The notes beneath the pieces are model-generated. The model was not told where the DNA came from and ran no database searches. It saw nothing but the letters and a program-made list of their open reading frames with translations. From NCBI RefSeq assembly GCF_021531715.1, contig NZ_JAFBIT010000001.1, positions 744,001-808,000 of the forward strand: a stretch of 64,000 nt of DNA, written 5' to 3'. The stretch is from Anaeromassilibacillus senegalensis (GTDB taxonomy: Bacteria > Bacillota > Clostridia > Oscillospirales > Acutalibacteraceae). Position numbers and translations under genes: made by a program. This document shows, piece by piece, positions 25,895-35,013 of this stretch. Every line of letters begins with the position of its first letter. Positions within the stretch are counted from its first letter, which is position 1.

Positions 25895-27091
25895 ATGGAA
25901 GAAAACAATCTGTCTCACCGCCCCACTCGTCGGGGATCTTCCGAGCGTGCACGCCGGCGCCGCATGCGCGATTTTAACCGTCTGACGGCTCTTCTTTTAG
26001 CTGCTGTAATCCTCGTGCTGACCCTTGTGAATTTGTTGGTTCCTGATCGGGAGTTCTCCGAAAATGAAAACCGTATGCTTACGGTTTTTCCAAAGCCTTC
26101 TTGGTCAGATATTTCCGACGGCAGCTACATGAGCAGCCTGAGCAGTTATATGACCGACCAATTCGTTGGGCGGGACAATTGGATCTCGTTTAAACTGACG
26201 CTGGACAAGCTTCTTGGCAAGAGAGAGGCAAACGGCGTATATTTGGGGAAAGAGGATTATCTGATCGGTATCCCTTCTGAACCGGACTGGGAACATGTGG
26301 ATCGCAATTTACAGGCTATCAATGCCTTTGCACAGAGCCATTCTGATCTAAGCATCCATATGTCGATTGTTCCGAACGCGGCTTGTGTTTTATCGGATTT
26401 TCTTCCCCAAAATGCACCTGTGCGGGATCAGCGCGCCGATCTTGCCGCGCTGCAGAGTAAGCTGGACAGTTCCGTCGCGTTTATTGATGTAACGGAGGAT
26501 CTGACCGCGCACGCATCTGAAGGACTGTATTACCGCACGGATCACCATTGGACCACATTGGGTGCTTACTATGCATTTTTGAGCATGGCAGATTCTCTCC
26601 AAATTTCAGATCCGCTTCTAAACTACAATAAATATACTGTATCGGATTCTTTCAGCGGTACGCTTGCCTCCAAAAGCGGATGCCATGCCGTTCAGGATTC
26701 AATCGAGGTATTTGAACCCCTTGGAACGGATGTGCAGTATTATGTGATCTATTCCGATACACATGAAAAATCTGCATCGCTATATCAATCTGCATATCTG
26801 AAGGAGAAAGATCAATACGCTGTTTTTCTCGGCGGAAACCACCCGATGGTCACGATCCGTACGACCAACAATAACAATCGCAGCCTGCTGGTCATCAAAG
26901 ACTCCTACGCCAATTCCCTCATTCCTTTCCTTGTGCCGTACTATGAGGAAATCATTCTGGTCGATCCCCGCTACTACTACGACAGCGTTGAGAGTATTAT
27001 TTCCAGTGAGCTCATTACCGACGTGCTTTTTCTCTATAATCTGGACACGTTCCTTGGCGATACCTCGCTGGCGGATGTTCTTGTGCAGTAA
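25895..27091 (+). CDS. DHHW family protein (AlgJ/AlgX-like O-acetylation partner)
   Basis: Extracytoplasmic protein of 398 residues. A basic N-terminus (RRGSSERARRRRMRDFNR) precedes one membrane helix (LTALLLAAVILVLTLVNLL). The outer domain resembles SGNH-fold AlgJ/AlgX acetyltransferases: REFSENENRMLTVFP, the DHHW motif in TDHHWTTLGAYYAF (near residue 215) and the late LVIKDSYANSLIPFLVPYY with a conserved Ser. It likely takes acetyl from the MBOAT partner and passes it to a glycan. The start at 25895 follows AGGAGG. It ends the operon at a strong terminator. Confidence 0.92.
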   Translation: MEENNLSHRPTRRGSSERARRRRMRDFNRLTALLLAAVILVLTLVNLLVPDREFSENENRMLTVFPKPSWSDISDGSYMSSLSSYMTDQFVGRDNWISFKLTLDKLLGKREANGVYLGKEDYLIGIPSEPDWEHVDRNLQAINAFAQSHSDLSIHMSIVPNAACVLSDFLPQNAPVRDQRADLAALQSKLDSSVAFIDVTEDLTAHASEGLYYRTDHHWTTLGAYYAFLSMADSLQISDPLLNYNKYTVSDSFSGTLASKSGCHAVQDSIEVFEPLGTDVQYYVIYSDTHEKSASLYQSAYLKEKDQYAVFLGGNHPMVTIRTTNNNNRSLLVIKDSYANSLIPFLVPYYEEIILVDPRYYYDSVESIISSELITDVLFLYNLDTFLGDTSLADVLVQ

Positions 27092-27103
27092 TTATCACAT
27101 ATC

Positions 27104-27145
27104 AAAAGGATCCCGTTGCGGTATTACCCACAGCGGGATCCTTTT
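27104..27145. terminator. Bidirectional terminator between DHHW gene and clpC
   Basis: Stem AAAAGGATCCCGTTG / ACAGCGGGATCCTTTT (one or two mismatches), T runs on both strands; separates convergent operons. Confidence 0.85.
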
Positions 27146-27157
27146 CGTATATCTAGG

Positions 27158-29623
27158 CTATTTGGCTTCGAAGGTATATTTGCCATCTTTGAAGTCGCAG
27201 ACGTATGTGCCGCCGGCCTTCATTTTTCCTTCGAGCATTTCCTCGGAAATGGGGTCTTCCATCTTGCTCCGGATAGCTCTGCGCAGCGGTCTTGCGCCGT
27301 AGATCGGGTCAAAACCGGCGTTGGCCACGGCTTCGACCGCAGCTGGTGTAAACTCAACCGCGATGTCCATGTCCGCGAGCTGACTCTTGAGCACCTCGAG
27401 CATCTTACCTGCGATCTTCTGGATATCCTCGTGCTGGAGCTTACGGAACACGATGATGTCGTCTACACGGTTGATGAATTCCGGACGGAACACCTTTTTG
27501 AGCTCGCCCATGACAAGATCCTTGATGCGTTCGAAGTCGCTGACTTCGGTGTTCTGCGGTGTATCCATCGAGAAGCCGAGACGCTCCTGCTGCTTTTCGG
27601 TAATCAGCCGCGCGCCGATATTCGACGTCATGATGATAACCGTATTCTTGAAGCTGACCACTCTGCCCTGCGCGTCGGTCAGGCGGCCGTCGTCGAGGAT
27701 CTGGAGCAGCATGTTGAACACATCGGGATGCGCCTTTTCGATCTCATCGAAGAGCACGACCGAGTACGGCTTGCGGCGCACAGCCTCTGTAAGCTGACCG
27801 CCCTCGTCAAAGCCAACGTATCCCGGAGGAGAACCAACCAGACGCGACACGGTGTGCTTCTCCATGTATTCGGACATATCGAGACGGATCATGGCCTTTT
27901 CGTCGCCAAACATCGCTTCTGCAAGCGCCTTACACAGCTCAGTCTTGCCGACGCCGGTCGGACCGAGGAAGATGAATGAGCCGATCGGGCGATTCTTATC
28001 TTTCAGACCGACACGGCCGCGGCGGATCGCCTTGGCAATAGCAGCAACGGCTTCATCCTGCCCGATTACACGCTTGTGGAGGGTATCCTCAAGCTTCAGC
28101 AACCGTTCGCTTTCCTCCTGCGTGAGCTGGACAACCGGAATGCCGGTCCACATAGCGACGATCTCTGCGATATCTTCTGCCTTTACGACGCTGTTGCTGC
28201 GCTCATTCTGCGCCGCCCACGCGTTCTTCTTCTGCTCAAGCTCATCAGACAGGGCTTTTTGCTTGTCGCGCAGCTCAGCCGCACGTTCAAAATCCTGCTC
28301 ATTAACAGCCGCCGCCTTGTCGATCTCGACTTCCTTGATGCGTTTTTCGATCTCCTGCAGATCCTCCGGAGCCGTAAAGGTTCTGAGCCTTACACGCGAT
28401 GCGGCCTCATCGACGAGATCAATCGCCTTATCGGGCAGGAAACGGTCCGCAATATAGCGGGACGACAGCCTTACAGCGCTTTCGATCGCCTCATCCGTAA
28501 TCTGCACCTTGTGGTGCGCCTCATAGCGATCCTTGAGACCCTGCAAAATCTGGATGGCTTCTTCTTCGGTCGGCTCGCCGACACTGACGGGCTGGAACCG
28601 GCGCTCCAAAGCGGCATCCTTTTCAATATATTTTCTATACTCATTCGTCGTCGTTGCGCCAATCACCTGGAAGTCGCCGCGCGCCAGAGCGGGCTTTAGG
28701 ATATTGGCGGCGTCGGTGGAGCCTTCTGCGGAGCCTGCGCCGATGATCGTATGCAGCTCATCAATGAAGAGAATGATGTTGCCATCCTTTTTCACTTCGT
28801 CGATGGCGGCCTTGATGCGCTCCTCAAAGTCGCCGCGGTACTTGGAGCCCGCGACCATGCCGGTAAGGTCGAGCGAAATCAAGCGCTTGCCCTTCAGAAG
28901 CTCCGGAACCTCACCCTCGTGAATCTTCAGCGCCAGCCCTTCCGCAACGGCGGTCTTGCCGACGCCCGGCTCGCCGACGAGCACCGGATTGTTCTTTGTG
29001 CGGCGGGACAAGATCTGGATCACACGCTCGATCTCTGTGTGACGGCCGATAACCGGGTCAATCTTGCCTTCCGCCGCCATCTTGGTCAGATCGCGGCCGT
29101 ACTTCTCCAGCGCGCTGCCGCCTTCCTTTTCTCCCTGTTCGGCATTCGGATACGGCATACCGGACTGCTTATCGACCGAATAGCCCTCCGAAAGCGCGGC
29201 TGAAAGCTCATTGACGACGCGCTGCGGGTCAACGCCGAGCATCTGGAGAAAACGCACCGCGAAGCTCTCGCCATCCTCAATGATGGCGATCAGGAGATGC
29301 TCTGTGCCGACATAATTGCTGCCGAGCTTGGAGGCCGCCAGCTTTGCCATCTGGAGAATTCTCTTTGTGCGCGGCGTGAAGTACGAGGTCGTCAGGCTGG
29401 TCGGCGTCGATGTGCCGATCTTCTCCTGCATCAACTTCTCGTATGCGTCGGCTGTGACGCCGAGCTTGTTCAGCACATTGAATGCAACGCCGCTGCCCTC
29501 TGCAATCAGGCCGTAAAGGACATGCTCGCTGCCGATATAGTTATGCCCCATGTCCTGTGCGGTGGAAATCGCGAGATTCATCGCATGGTTTGCCTTTTCT
29601 GTAAAACCTGTAAAACGATACAT
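27158..29623 (-). CDS. clpC: ATP-dependent Clp protease ATP-binding subunit ClpC
   Basis: HSP100 unfoldase that feeds ClpP, 821 residues. Domains in order: ClpC N-domain with two repeats (starts [33 protein letters not shown]), first AAA+ (Walker [14 protein letters not shown]), middle coiled region carrying a UVR motif ([18 protein letters not shown]), second AAA+ ([28 protein letters not shown]) and the C-terminal D2-small domain. McsA and McsB upstream act as adaptor and arginine kinase that marks substrates for ClpCP. The start at 29623 follows GGAAGGAT. Last gene of the CtsR operon. Confidence 0.97.
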   Translation of the reverse strand: MYRFTGFTEKANHAMNLAISTAQDMGHNYIGSEHVLYGLIAEGSGVAFNVLNKLGVTADAYEKLMQEKIGTSTPTSLTTSYFTPRTKRILQMAKLAASKLGSNYVGTEHLLIAIIEDGESFAVRFLQMLGVDPQRVVNELSAALSEGYSVDKQSGMPYPNAEQGEKEGGSALEKYGRDLTKMAAEGKIDPVIGRHTEIERVIQILSRRTKNNPVLVGEPGVGKTAVAEGLALKIHEGEVPELLKGKRLISLDLTGMVAGSKYRGDFEERIKAAIDEVKKDGNIILFIDELHTIIGAGSAEGSTDAANILKPALARGDFQVIGATTTNEYRKYIEKDAALERRFQPVSVGEPTEEEAIQILQGLKDRYEAHHKVQITDEAIESAVRLSSRYIADRFLPDKAIDLVDEAASRVRLRTFTAPEDLQEIEKRIKEVEIDKAAAVNEQDFERAAELRDKQKALSDELEQKKNAWAAQNERSNSVVKAEDIAEIVAMWTGIPVVQLTQEESERLLKLEDTLHKRVIGQDEAVAAIAKAIRRGRVGLKDKNRPIGSFIFLGPTGVGKTELCKALAEAMFGDEKAMIRLDMSEYMEKHTVSRLVGSPPGYVGFDEGGQLTEAVRRKPYSVVLFDEIEKAHPDVFNMLLQILDDGRLTDAQGRVVSFKNTVIIMTSNIGARLITEKQQERLGFSMDTPQNTEVSDFERIKDLVMGELKKVFRPEFINRVDDIIVFRKLQHEDIQKIAGKMLEVLKSQLADMDIAVEFTPAAVEAVANAGFDPIYGARPLRRAIRSKMEDPISEEMLEGKMKAGGTYVCDFKDGKYTFEAK

Positions 29624-29674
29624 AAATATCCTTCCTTTCCGTGAAAGCCGGCCCATTTGGCTGCGGCTTTTCTG

Positions 29675-30715
29675 TTACTGCAGTACGGATAAGGCTTTGC
29701 GCACCTGATCCGCACGCAGAATATCTCTTTGCTGCGGCGGCAGATTGCTGCCGTGCTCGGCGATCATGGTGGCCGGCTGCACGGCTGTTGTCAGCGCCGT
29801 AATGTCCGCCAGTGACACACCGGACAGAATGCCCTCCGCAATGCCTAGACGAACGTTTGAAATCAGCTTCATGTACTCTTCGCAGGAAAGCAGCTTTGCG
29901 CCGCGCAGAACGCCCGCCGAGCGGCCGATCTTATCCTGCACTGCGATATTCTTCGTGAGCGTTTTGCGCGCCTTGCGCTCCTCCTGGATCAACTGCATCG
30001 CGATATTCTGGAGGTTTTCGATGGCCTCCCGTTCGCTCAGGCCGAGCGTAATCTGGTTGGAGAGCTGATACATCGCGCCGGTAACATTCGAGCCTTCGCC
30101 GTATGTGCCGCGGATCACCAGGCCGAGCTTCGAGAGATTCGATGCAATTCTAGACATCGCGCCGCTCTCTGTGAGCGCCGGCAGATGCAGCATGACGGAG
30201 GCCCGCATACCGGTACCGAGATTCGTCGGGCACTGCGTCAAATAGCCGAGCTCCGGATCAAACGCGAAACGCAGGGATTCGTTCAGAAGCGTATCGATAC
30301 GATCAGCGGTTTCTGCCGTTTCCGTAAGCGCAAGACCCTCGTGCAGAATCTGAATCCGCACGTGATCTTCCTCGTTCACCATAATAGATATGCTTTCATC
30401 TTTTGAAATCAATATTCCGCGTCCCTTGGAATTCGCGATAAATTCCGGACTGACAATATGCCGCTCCACCAGCGACACAGCCTGTTCATTGCTGAGATCG
30501 TCCATGGCGAGGAATGTGAAATCCGCTGCGATTGCACTATTGCTGTTGAGCAGCGCATCGCGCACGCGGCGCTCCACATCCGCTTTCTGATCGGGCGTCA
30601 TGCGGTTTGGAAACGGAACCTGCGCAAGATTTCTGGCGAGGCGCACACGCGTGCTGATGACGACGTCGCCCTCTGCGCCGGCTTTTTCGTACCATTTTCT
30701 GTTCTCGTTAGCCAT
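29675..30715 (-). CDS. mcsB: Protein arginine kinase McsB
   Basis: ATP:guanidino phosphotransferase homologue that phosphorylates arginine residues in proteins and so marks them for ClpCP; it also inactivates CtsR under stress. The 346-residue protein has the nucleotide-binding STRVRLARNL, the NEEDHVRIQ segment with active-site Glu-Glu-Asp, the CPTNLGTGMRASVMLHLPAL block and the phospho-arginine allosteric region near RDLLR-like terminal RDILRADQVR. The start at 30715 lies inside the end of mcsA (eight-base overlap), confirming translational coupling. Confidence 0.96.
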   Translation of the reverse strand: MANENRKWYEKAGAEGDVVISTRVRLARNLAQVPFPNRMTPDQKADVERRVRDALLNSNSAIAADFTFLAMDDLSNEQAVSLVERHIVSPEFIANSKGRGILISKDESISIMVNEEDHVRIQILHEGLALTETAETADRIDTLLNESLRFAFDPELGYLTQCPTNLGTGMRASVMLHLPALTESGAMSRIASNLSKLGLVIRGTYGEGSNVTGAMYQLSNQITLGLSEREAIENLQNIAMQLIQEERKARKTLTKNIAVQDKIGRSAGVLRGAKLLSCEEYMKLISNVRLGIAEGILSGVSLADITALTTAVQPATMIAEHGSNLPPQQRDILRADQVRKALSVLQ

Positions 30716-31238
30716 TGTCCTTCTCTCCCTTCTCCATTTCCCGGATCTCGTCGCGGAGCTCCGCGGCGTGCTCAAAATTCTGCGCGTCAATTGCGGCCTT
30801 CAACTCCGCGCGCTTCTTCTCAATCGGCGACTGCTCCACCACGGCGATCTTGCCTGCGGGCTCCACAATGCGCAAAGCGCTCGTTCCGGGCACCTTGCCC
30901 TTGTGCTTTGCCGTACCGTGAATGCGGTGAACCGTCGGCATCAGGCGATCGTGGAACACCTTGTAGCATTCCGCACAGCCGATCTTACCGCTCTCCGTGA
31001 TTTCCGCAAAGGAAGCGCCGCACTTCGGGCAGCGTACGGCTGTTCCGCGCGATGTCGGCGTGCCGATAAAGCCGCCGAGCAGATTGCCGAAGTCGAAACT
31101 CATGTCTTTGAAGAAATTGGTATAGCCTCTTTCCCGTGCGCATTCGCTGCAGAGATCATACTCTGTGAGCGTGCCGTTTACAATGGTCTTGATATGGGTG
31201 GTTGCCGGGTTTTTCCCGCAATTCTGACACATCATCAT
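30708..31238 (-). CDS. mcsA: McsA, zinc-binding activator of McsB
   Basis: Adaptor that activates the McsB kinase, 176 residues. It has two zinc-binding CxxC pairs in the N-terminal half (MCQNCGKNPATTH with LCSECARE; CPKCGASF with GCAECYKVF) and a C-terminal UVR motif (LKAAIDAQNFEHAAELRDEI) that binds the ClpC middle region. Three consecutive ATGs open the frame at 31238; the ribosome site GGCAGG suits the first or second. It lies 33 bases after ctsR and overlaps mcsB. Confidence 0.95.
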   Translation of the reverse strand: MMMCQNCGKNPATTHIKTIVNGTLTEYDLCSECARERGYTNFFKDMSFDFGNLLGGFIGTPTSRGTAVRCPKCGASFAEITESGKIGCAECYKVFHDRLMPTVHRIHGTAKHKGKVPGTSALRIVEPAGKIAVVEQSPIEKKRAELKAAIDAQNFEHAAELRDEIREMEKGEKDNG

Positions 31239-31271
31239 AATTACCTGCCTTTCAAAAATCTTCCCTATTGC

Positions 31272-31724
31272 TTATGTGTTTAAGACGAGCAGCATGTTTT
31301 TAAATAGAGACGCCCGCAGCAAATCCCTGCTTTCCTTTGGCGCAGGAGCCAGCGAGGAATCCGAGAGCGCTGCCGCCATGAGCCGTGCGTCTGATTCCGA
31401 CGCCACGCCGGTTTCCACAAGATTGCGCAACATGGCACGCATCGACGCGGCATCCAGACTCTGACCGACGGAATTGACAAGATGCATGATCATATCGGAT
31501 TTCGTCATGCGCCGCCGGATGATGCGGATGTAGCCGCCGCCGCCGCGCCGGCTTTCCACGATATACCCCTGTTCCGGCGTAAACCGGGAGGTAATAACGT
31601 AGTTGATCTGGCTCGGGACACAGCCCAGCGCATTTGCAAGCTCATTTCGCTGGATCTCCGCTATGCCGTTCTCCTCGTTCAGCATCTGAAGAATGTAATT
31701 TGCGACGCTGTCGCTGATTCGCAT
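31272..31724 (-). CDS. ctsR: Transcriptional repressor CtsR
   Basis: Dimeric repressor of class III heat-shock genes, 150 residues. The winged helix-turn-helix shows RNELANALGCVPSQINYVITSRF and the wing ESRRGGGGYIRIIR with the tetraglycine heat-sensor loop, and the C-terminal domain follows. ATG at 31724 follows GAGGAGATGAGGAA. An exact CtsR operator overlaps its transcription start (31746-31762), so the operon is autoregulated and induced by heat and protein stress. Confidence 0.97.
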   Translation of the reverse strand: MRISDSVANYILQMLNEENGIAEIQRNELANALGCVPSQINYVITSRFTPEQGYIVESRRGGGGYIRIIRRRMTKSDMIMHLVNSVGQSLDAASMRAMLRNLVETGVASESDARLMAAALSDSSLAPAPKESRDLLRASLFKNMLLVLNT

Positions 31725-31745
31725 TTCCTCATCTCCTCGTTTGTC

Positions 31746-31762
31746 TTTGACTTTCTTTGACT
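31746..31762 (-). promoter_or_regulatory. CtsR operator
   Basis: Minus strand AGTCAAA-GAA-AGTCAAA, an exact match to the known CtsR heptad direct repeat (RGTCAAA-NAN-RGTCAAA), placed just downstream of the -10 box at the transcription start. Confidence 0.92.
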
Positions 31763-31765
31763 TTT

Positions 31766-31793
31766 ATTATATATAGAATTCAACATTCGTCAA
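31766..31793 (-). promoter_or_regulatory. Promoter of ctsR-mcsA-mcsB-clpC
   Basis: Minus strand TTGACG (31793-31788), 16-base spacer, TATAAT (31771-31766), immediately upstream of the CtsR operator. Confidence 0.8.
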
Positions 31794-31835
31794 GTCCGAG
31801 ATATTTTGAAATTTCGTATTTATTTTAAGTTATCT

Positions 31836-31862
31836 CTTGATTTCTTTTGATTTTGATTGATT
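31836..31862. promoter_or_regulatory. Three 10-base-phased CtsR-like half-sites
   Basis: On the minus strand AATCAAT-CAA-AATCAAA-AGA-AATCAAG: three heptads like the CtsR half-site but with A for G at position two, with the three-base spacers of a true site. They lie between the ctsR promoter and the divergent microprotein gene. Confidence 0.4.
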
Positions 31863-31948
31863 TCTAACGTATACTTTTATTTTTGAATTCGGAACACAAT
31901 AGGGGATTTTTCATATCATGTACTGTAAACGAAAGGAGGCGTAAGACC

Positions 31949-32089
31949 ATGTGTAACGGATTCGGCGGAGGCTGCTCCTGGATCATCATCCTCATTCTCA
32001 TCATCCTGTGCTGCGGTAACGGCTTCGGCGGCTGTGGCTGCAACAACAACGAGTGCGGCTGTGGCTGTAACAACAACAGCTGCTGCTAA
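31949..32089 (+). CDS. Cysteine/glycine/asparagine-rich single-span microprotein (YjcZ-like)
   Basis: Predicted 46-residue protein. A short Gly/Cys N-terminus (MCNGFGGGCS) leads into one hydrophobic helix (WIIILILIIL), then a tail of Cys-Gly-Asn repeats with GCGC-NNN and GCGC-NNN-SCC. Eleven of 46 residues are cysteine. A strong ribosome site AAAGGAGG at good spacing and a terminator right after the stop support it as a real gene despite its size. It resembles the YjcZ/CotC-like small sporulation-associated proteins in layout but is richer in Cys. It is divergent from ctsR; function unknown, with metal binding, membrane thiol chemistry or spore coat as possibilities. Confidence 0.75.
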   Translation: MCNGFGGGCSWIIILILIILCCGNGFGGCGCNNNECGCGCNNNSCC

Positions 32090-32105
32090 CGGTATAGCAT
32101 AACCG

Positions 32106-32137
32106 AGGGCGGACAGCAAACGCTGTCCGCCCTCTTC
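32106..32137 (+). terminator. Terminator after the microprotein gene
   Basis: Perfect 11-base stem GGGCGGACAGC / GCTGTCCGCCC with an AAAC loop; only a short pyrimidine-rich tail (TCTTCCCTGTT) follows. It also lies downstream of the minus-strand TSCPD gene. Confidence 0.65.
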
Positions 32138-32153
32138 CCTGTTCCAACGCTTT

Positions 32154-32411
32154 TTAGCCCTGTTTCGCCAACGCTTCCTGAATTGCGATGGCAAGCTGTG
32201 CAGGGCAAGATGTGCTCTTAAAGCCGCACTTGATGTCCTTGCAGCGCTTGATATATTCCTCGGCATCCATACCGATCGCGAGCGCGGCGACGCCCTGTGT
32301 GTTGCCGCTGCAGCCGCCGTCAAAGCGGACAGAGCGGATTATATTGCCGTCCAATTCGACGTGAATGCCTCTGGAGCAAACGCCTCTCGGTGTAAAATCG
32401 TACTTCATCAT
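32154..32411 (-). CDS. TSCPD domain-containing protein (TIGR03905 type)
   Basis: Small protein of 85 residues made of one TSCPD domain, a cysteine-rich module best known from the C-terminus of vitamin B12-dependent ribonucleotide reductase. It has YDFTPRGVCSRGIHVELDG, VRFDGGCSGNTQGVAALAIG and IKCGFKSTSCPAQLA with cysteines at the usual positions, so zinc or other metal binding is likely. The stand-alone form is common in clostridia and its role is unknown. The start overlaps the stop of the PHP gene (TTA at 32408), so the two are cotranscribed. Confidence 0.88.
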   Translation of the reverse strand: MMKYDFTPRGVCSRGIHVELDGNIIRSVRFDGGCSGNTQGVAALAIGMDAEEYIKRCKDIKCGFKSTSCPAQLAIAIQEALAKQG

Positions 32412-33244
32412 ACATTATCCTTTCTTGCAGAAAATAATCTATCAAATTCAGCCTGCGTCGTTGTATAGGCGCCGACCGGATTTTTCCTTGTTGTGTAAAA
32501 GCCATGGAAATCGGTACCGCCGGTTTCAGCCAGATGATACCGCTTCGCAAGCTCGTGCATGGCGGCCTGATCCTCCGCCAGATTGCGCGGATGATGAATT
32601 TCCACGCCGTCAAGCTGATGTGCTTTACAGAGCTCCTCGAGCAGTTCCATATTGTGGTATTCGCTCGGATGCGCCAGGACTGCAAGCCCTTCCGCCTCCC
32701 GAATTGCATCCAGCACCTCCTGCACCGTTGGATATGCAACACGTACGTAAGCCAGACCGGTTTTGGAATCGTACAACCTGCGGAATACATCGCCGAACAT
32801 TTCGCTCGCGTATCCGGCGTCCATCAATGCCTGCATCACGTGCTGCTTGTAGATGTTGGTGGAGCCTTCTGCGCGGCGCAGAATCATTTCCCGCGTTACC
32901 GGATACAGGCGCACCACCTTTTCGATCGATTCCAGCATCGCCGCATGGCGGTTGTCAGTTGTTTTCTGAAGCAGGGGCAAAATACGTTCCGGATGCTTCG
33001 GCGCATAGCAGAGAATGTGCGCCTTGCTGTGCCGCTTCGGATCTGCCGCTGAAATCTCCACACCGGGAATGACGGTAATGCTAACCGTTTCTCCGAGCGC
33101 GACCGCCGAAGCGCAGCCCTCCATCGTATCGTGATCGGTAATCGCGAGCGTCGTGACGCCGCGCAAAGACGCAAGCGTCAGAACCTCCGGCAGCGGTGTA
33201 GAGCCGTCCGAAAAGCGCGTATGGCAATGCAAATCAATAGACAT
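32408..33244 (-). CDS. PHP domain phosphoesterase (RNase AM/YciV-like)
   Basis: Metal-dependent phosphoesterase of the PHP superfamily, 278 residues. Metal ligands are visible in SIDLHCHTRFSDGS, AITDHDTMEG, VIPGVEIS, LAHPSEYH and the closing GGTDFHG. Members of this type (TrpH/YciV) degrade nucleoside 3',5'-bisphosphates or act as 5'-3' exoribonucleases; which activity applies here cannot be decided. It lies 22 bases after an ABC-2 permease and overlaps the TSCPD gene at its end. Confidence 0.9.
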   Translation of the reverse strand: MSIDLHCHTRFSDGSTPLPEVLTLASLRGVTTLAITDHDTMEGCASAVALGETVSITVIPGVEISAADPKRHSKAHILCYAPKHPERILPLLQKTTDNRHAAMLESIEKVVRLYPVTREMILRRAEGSTNIYKQHVMQALMDAGYASEMFGDVFRRLYDSKTGLAYVRVAYPTVQEVLDAIREAEGLAVLAHPSEYHNMELLEELCKAHQLDGVEIHHPRNLAEDQAAMHELAKRYHLAETGGTDFHGFYTTRKNPVGAYTTTQAEFDRLFSARKDNV

Positions 33245-33265
33245 GGCAGTTTCCTCTCTATGAAC

Positions 33266-34078
33266 TCAGCTCAAGAGCTTTTCCGCTGTAAATTTGGAAA
33301 AGCCGAGGTTGAAGAGAATGATGTCCACCGCGGCGATCACGACGGCAAGCAGCAGGAGCATCCACCAGCTCAAAAGGAACAATCCCGTGATCTGGCCGAT
33401 GAATACCAGCAAAATCGGAAAGACGATATATCCGGAAACCTGCATGGCTTCCATCGTGGTTTTGGCCCGGCCGGATATCATCACCAGAAAAGTGATACCG
33501 AGAACGGTCAACGCCGGAGACAGCAAAAATACCAGAACAAGCCAGTTCAGATTGAAGAAGAACGGCGCTCCGGTCAGAATATCGCCGACCACCGTGACGA
33601 TGAAAAATAACAGGAACGAAATCAGTGTAATTGCGCCGGAGAGCAACGCACACCCAGCTACCTTAGTCTGAAACAGTTTGCGGACACTGAGCGGAGAAAG
33701 CAGCAGCGTCTCCATGGTACCGCGCTCCTTCTCGCCGACAAACGCGCAGGAGGCCGCCACAGAGGCAGACATCAACGGAATCATAACGAACAACATCGGA
33801 CAGATGAAATTCGTGAAAACGTAGAACATCTGACCGCGCTCGTCGACATCCGGCAGCATCGTGCCGAGCAGCGCTCTGAATTGCTCGACATCGGAAAGCT
33901 GCTCCGTCGGTGCAAAGACCGATACAAGTAAAAACAGGAACGGAATGCCCACCGCCATCAGCAGCGGCAGGATCAGCAAGGAGCTTCGGACAAGCCGCTG
34001 CTTGCCGATTTCCGTGAGATCCTTGCGGATCAGCGCCTGCTCATTCGGCGCGAACAATTTGTTCAAGAGCTTATGCAC
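33266..34078 (-). CDS. ABC-2 type transporter permease
   Basis: Membrane component of an ABC-2 exporter, 270 residues, with six likely helices (SSLLILPLLMAVGIPFLFLL first, GLFLLSWWMLLLLAVVIAA last) and the conserved EKERGTMETLLLSPLS block of the NatB/ABC-2 family after the second helix. The start is taken as GTG at 34078, preceded by GGGGAGGTGGAG and overlapping the stop of the ATPase gene by eight bases; an ATG 51 bases upstream would run far into the ATPase. Export substrate unknown; NatAB-like sodium or antibiotic export is possible. Confidence 0.88.
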   Translation of the reverse strand: MHKLLNKLFAPNEQALIRKDLTEIGKQRLVRSSLLILPLLMAVGIPFLFLLVSVFAPTEQLSDVEQFRALLGTMLPDVDERGQMFYVFTNFICPMLFVMIPLMSASVAASCAFVGEKERGTMETLLLSPLSVRKLFQTKVAGCALLSGAITLISFLLFFIVTVVGDILTGAPFFFNLNWLVLVFLLSPALTVLGITFLVMISGRAKTTMEAMQVSGYIVFPILLVFIGQITGLFLLSWWMLLLLAVVIAAVDIILFNLGFSKFTAEKLLS

Positions 34079-34994
34079 GGTTCTCCACCTCCCCGTCCTC
34101 CGGTTTCTGTACGAGTGAAAAATAGGCATCCTCGAGCGTTGGCCTGCGGATCAGCGCCTCGTAGATCGGAACTTCACGCCGGATTAGCTCAGAAATCAGG
34201 CCCGGCATGTCTTGATCTTCTCGGATCTCTTTTTCCCAAAAACCGCCGTTTTGCACGAAATCCTCCGGCATTTCCGCGCCGTCTGCGACGCGCAGAGACG
34301 CCGTCGGATGCAGCCCGGCCGCATTGCCGAGCATTTCGAGTGAACCGGATGCGCGCAGAATTCCCTGGTCGAGAATCGCAAAACTCGAGCAGATCTCATC
34401 CGCATAGCGGAGTTGATGCGTGCAGAGCAAAACGGTCGTGCCCTCGTCCCGCGCCATATCGCCGATCATGCGGTTGACGATCGACGCTGATTCCGGATCC
34501 AACCCGCTGGTTGGCTCGTCCAGAAAGAGCACCTGCGGCGTGTGGATCAAGGCGCGCGCCAACGAAAGGCGCTGCTTCATACCGGTGGAAAAGGTTCCCG
34601 CTTTTCGGTCGCGAACGCTCCATAAATCGAGTTTTTTCAAAAGATGTTCCGCGCGCGTGCGGATCTTTGCATCCTCCAGACCGAAAAGCGCACCGAAAAA
34701 GCGCAGATTCTCCATAGCTGTCAGGTGGCGGTAGCAGGCGGCTGTTTCCGTAAGCACGCCAGTAAGCGCATGGATTTTCCCGCTCTCTTTTGCAGAAGAC
34801 AGGCCGAGTACGGTGCTGTCGCCGAGCGTCGGCTGAATCAGACCGGTCAGGAGCTTTACCGTCGTCGTTTTTCCGGAACCGTTCGGACCGAGATAACCGA
34901 CGATGCTGCCAGCCTCAACCTCCAGATCCAGGCCGAACAACGCCACAACATCGTCATATTTCTTTGTCAGATTGGCTGTTTGAATCGCGTACAT
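34071..34994 (-). CDS. ABC transporter ATP-binding protein (CcmA/NatA type)
   Basis: ATPase of the ABC-2 exporter, 307 residues. Walker A is GPNGSGKTTTVKLL, Q-loop LTETAACYRHLTAMENL, signature FSTGMKQRLSLARAL, Walker B VLFLDEPTSGLDP and the switch LLCTHQLRYA. The C-terminal 90 residues after the ATPase domain are the usual extension of this group. ATG at 34994 follows AGGGAG. It overlaps the permease gene and starts 19 bases after the HD-domain gene. Confidence 0.94.
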   Translation of the reverse strand: MYAIQTANLTKKYDDVVALFGLDLEVEAGSIVGYLGPNGSGKTTTVKLLTGLIQPTLGDSTVLGLSSAKESGKIHALTGVLTETAACYRHLTAMENLRFFGALFGLEDAKIRTRAEHLLKKLDLWSVRDRKAGTFSTGMKQRLSLARALIHTPQVLFLDEPTSGLDPESASIVNRMIGDMARDEGTTVLLCTHQLRYADEICSSFAILDQGILRASGSLEMLGNAAGLHPTASLRVADGAEMPEDFVQNGGFWEKEIREDQDMPGLISELIRREVPIYEALIRRPTLEDAYFSLVQKPEDGEVENRA

Positions 34995-35013
34995 TTCAAA
35001 ATCTCCCTTATCC

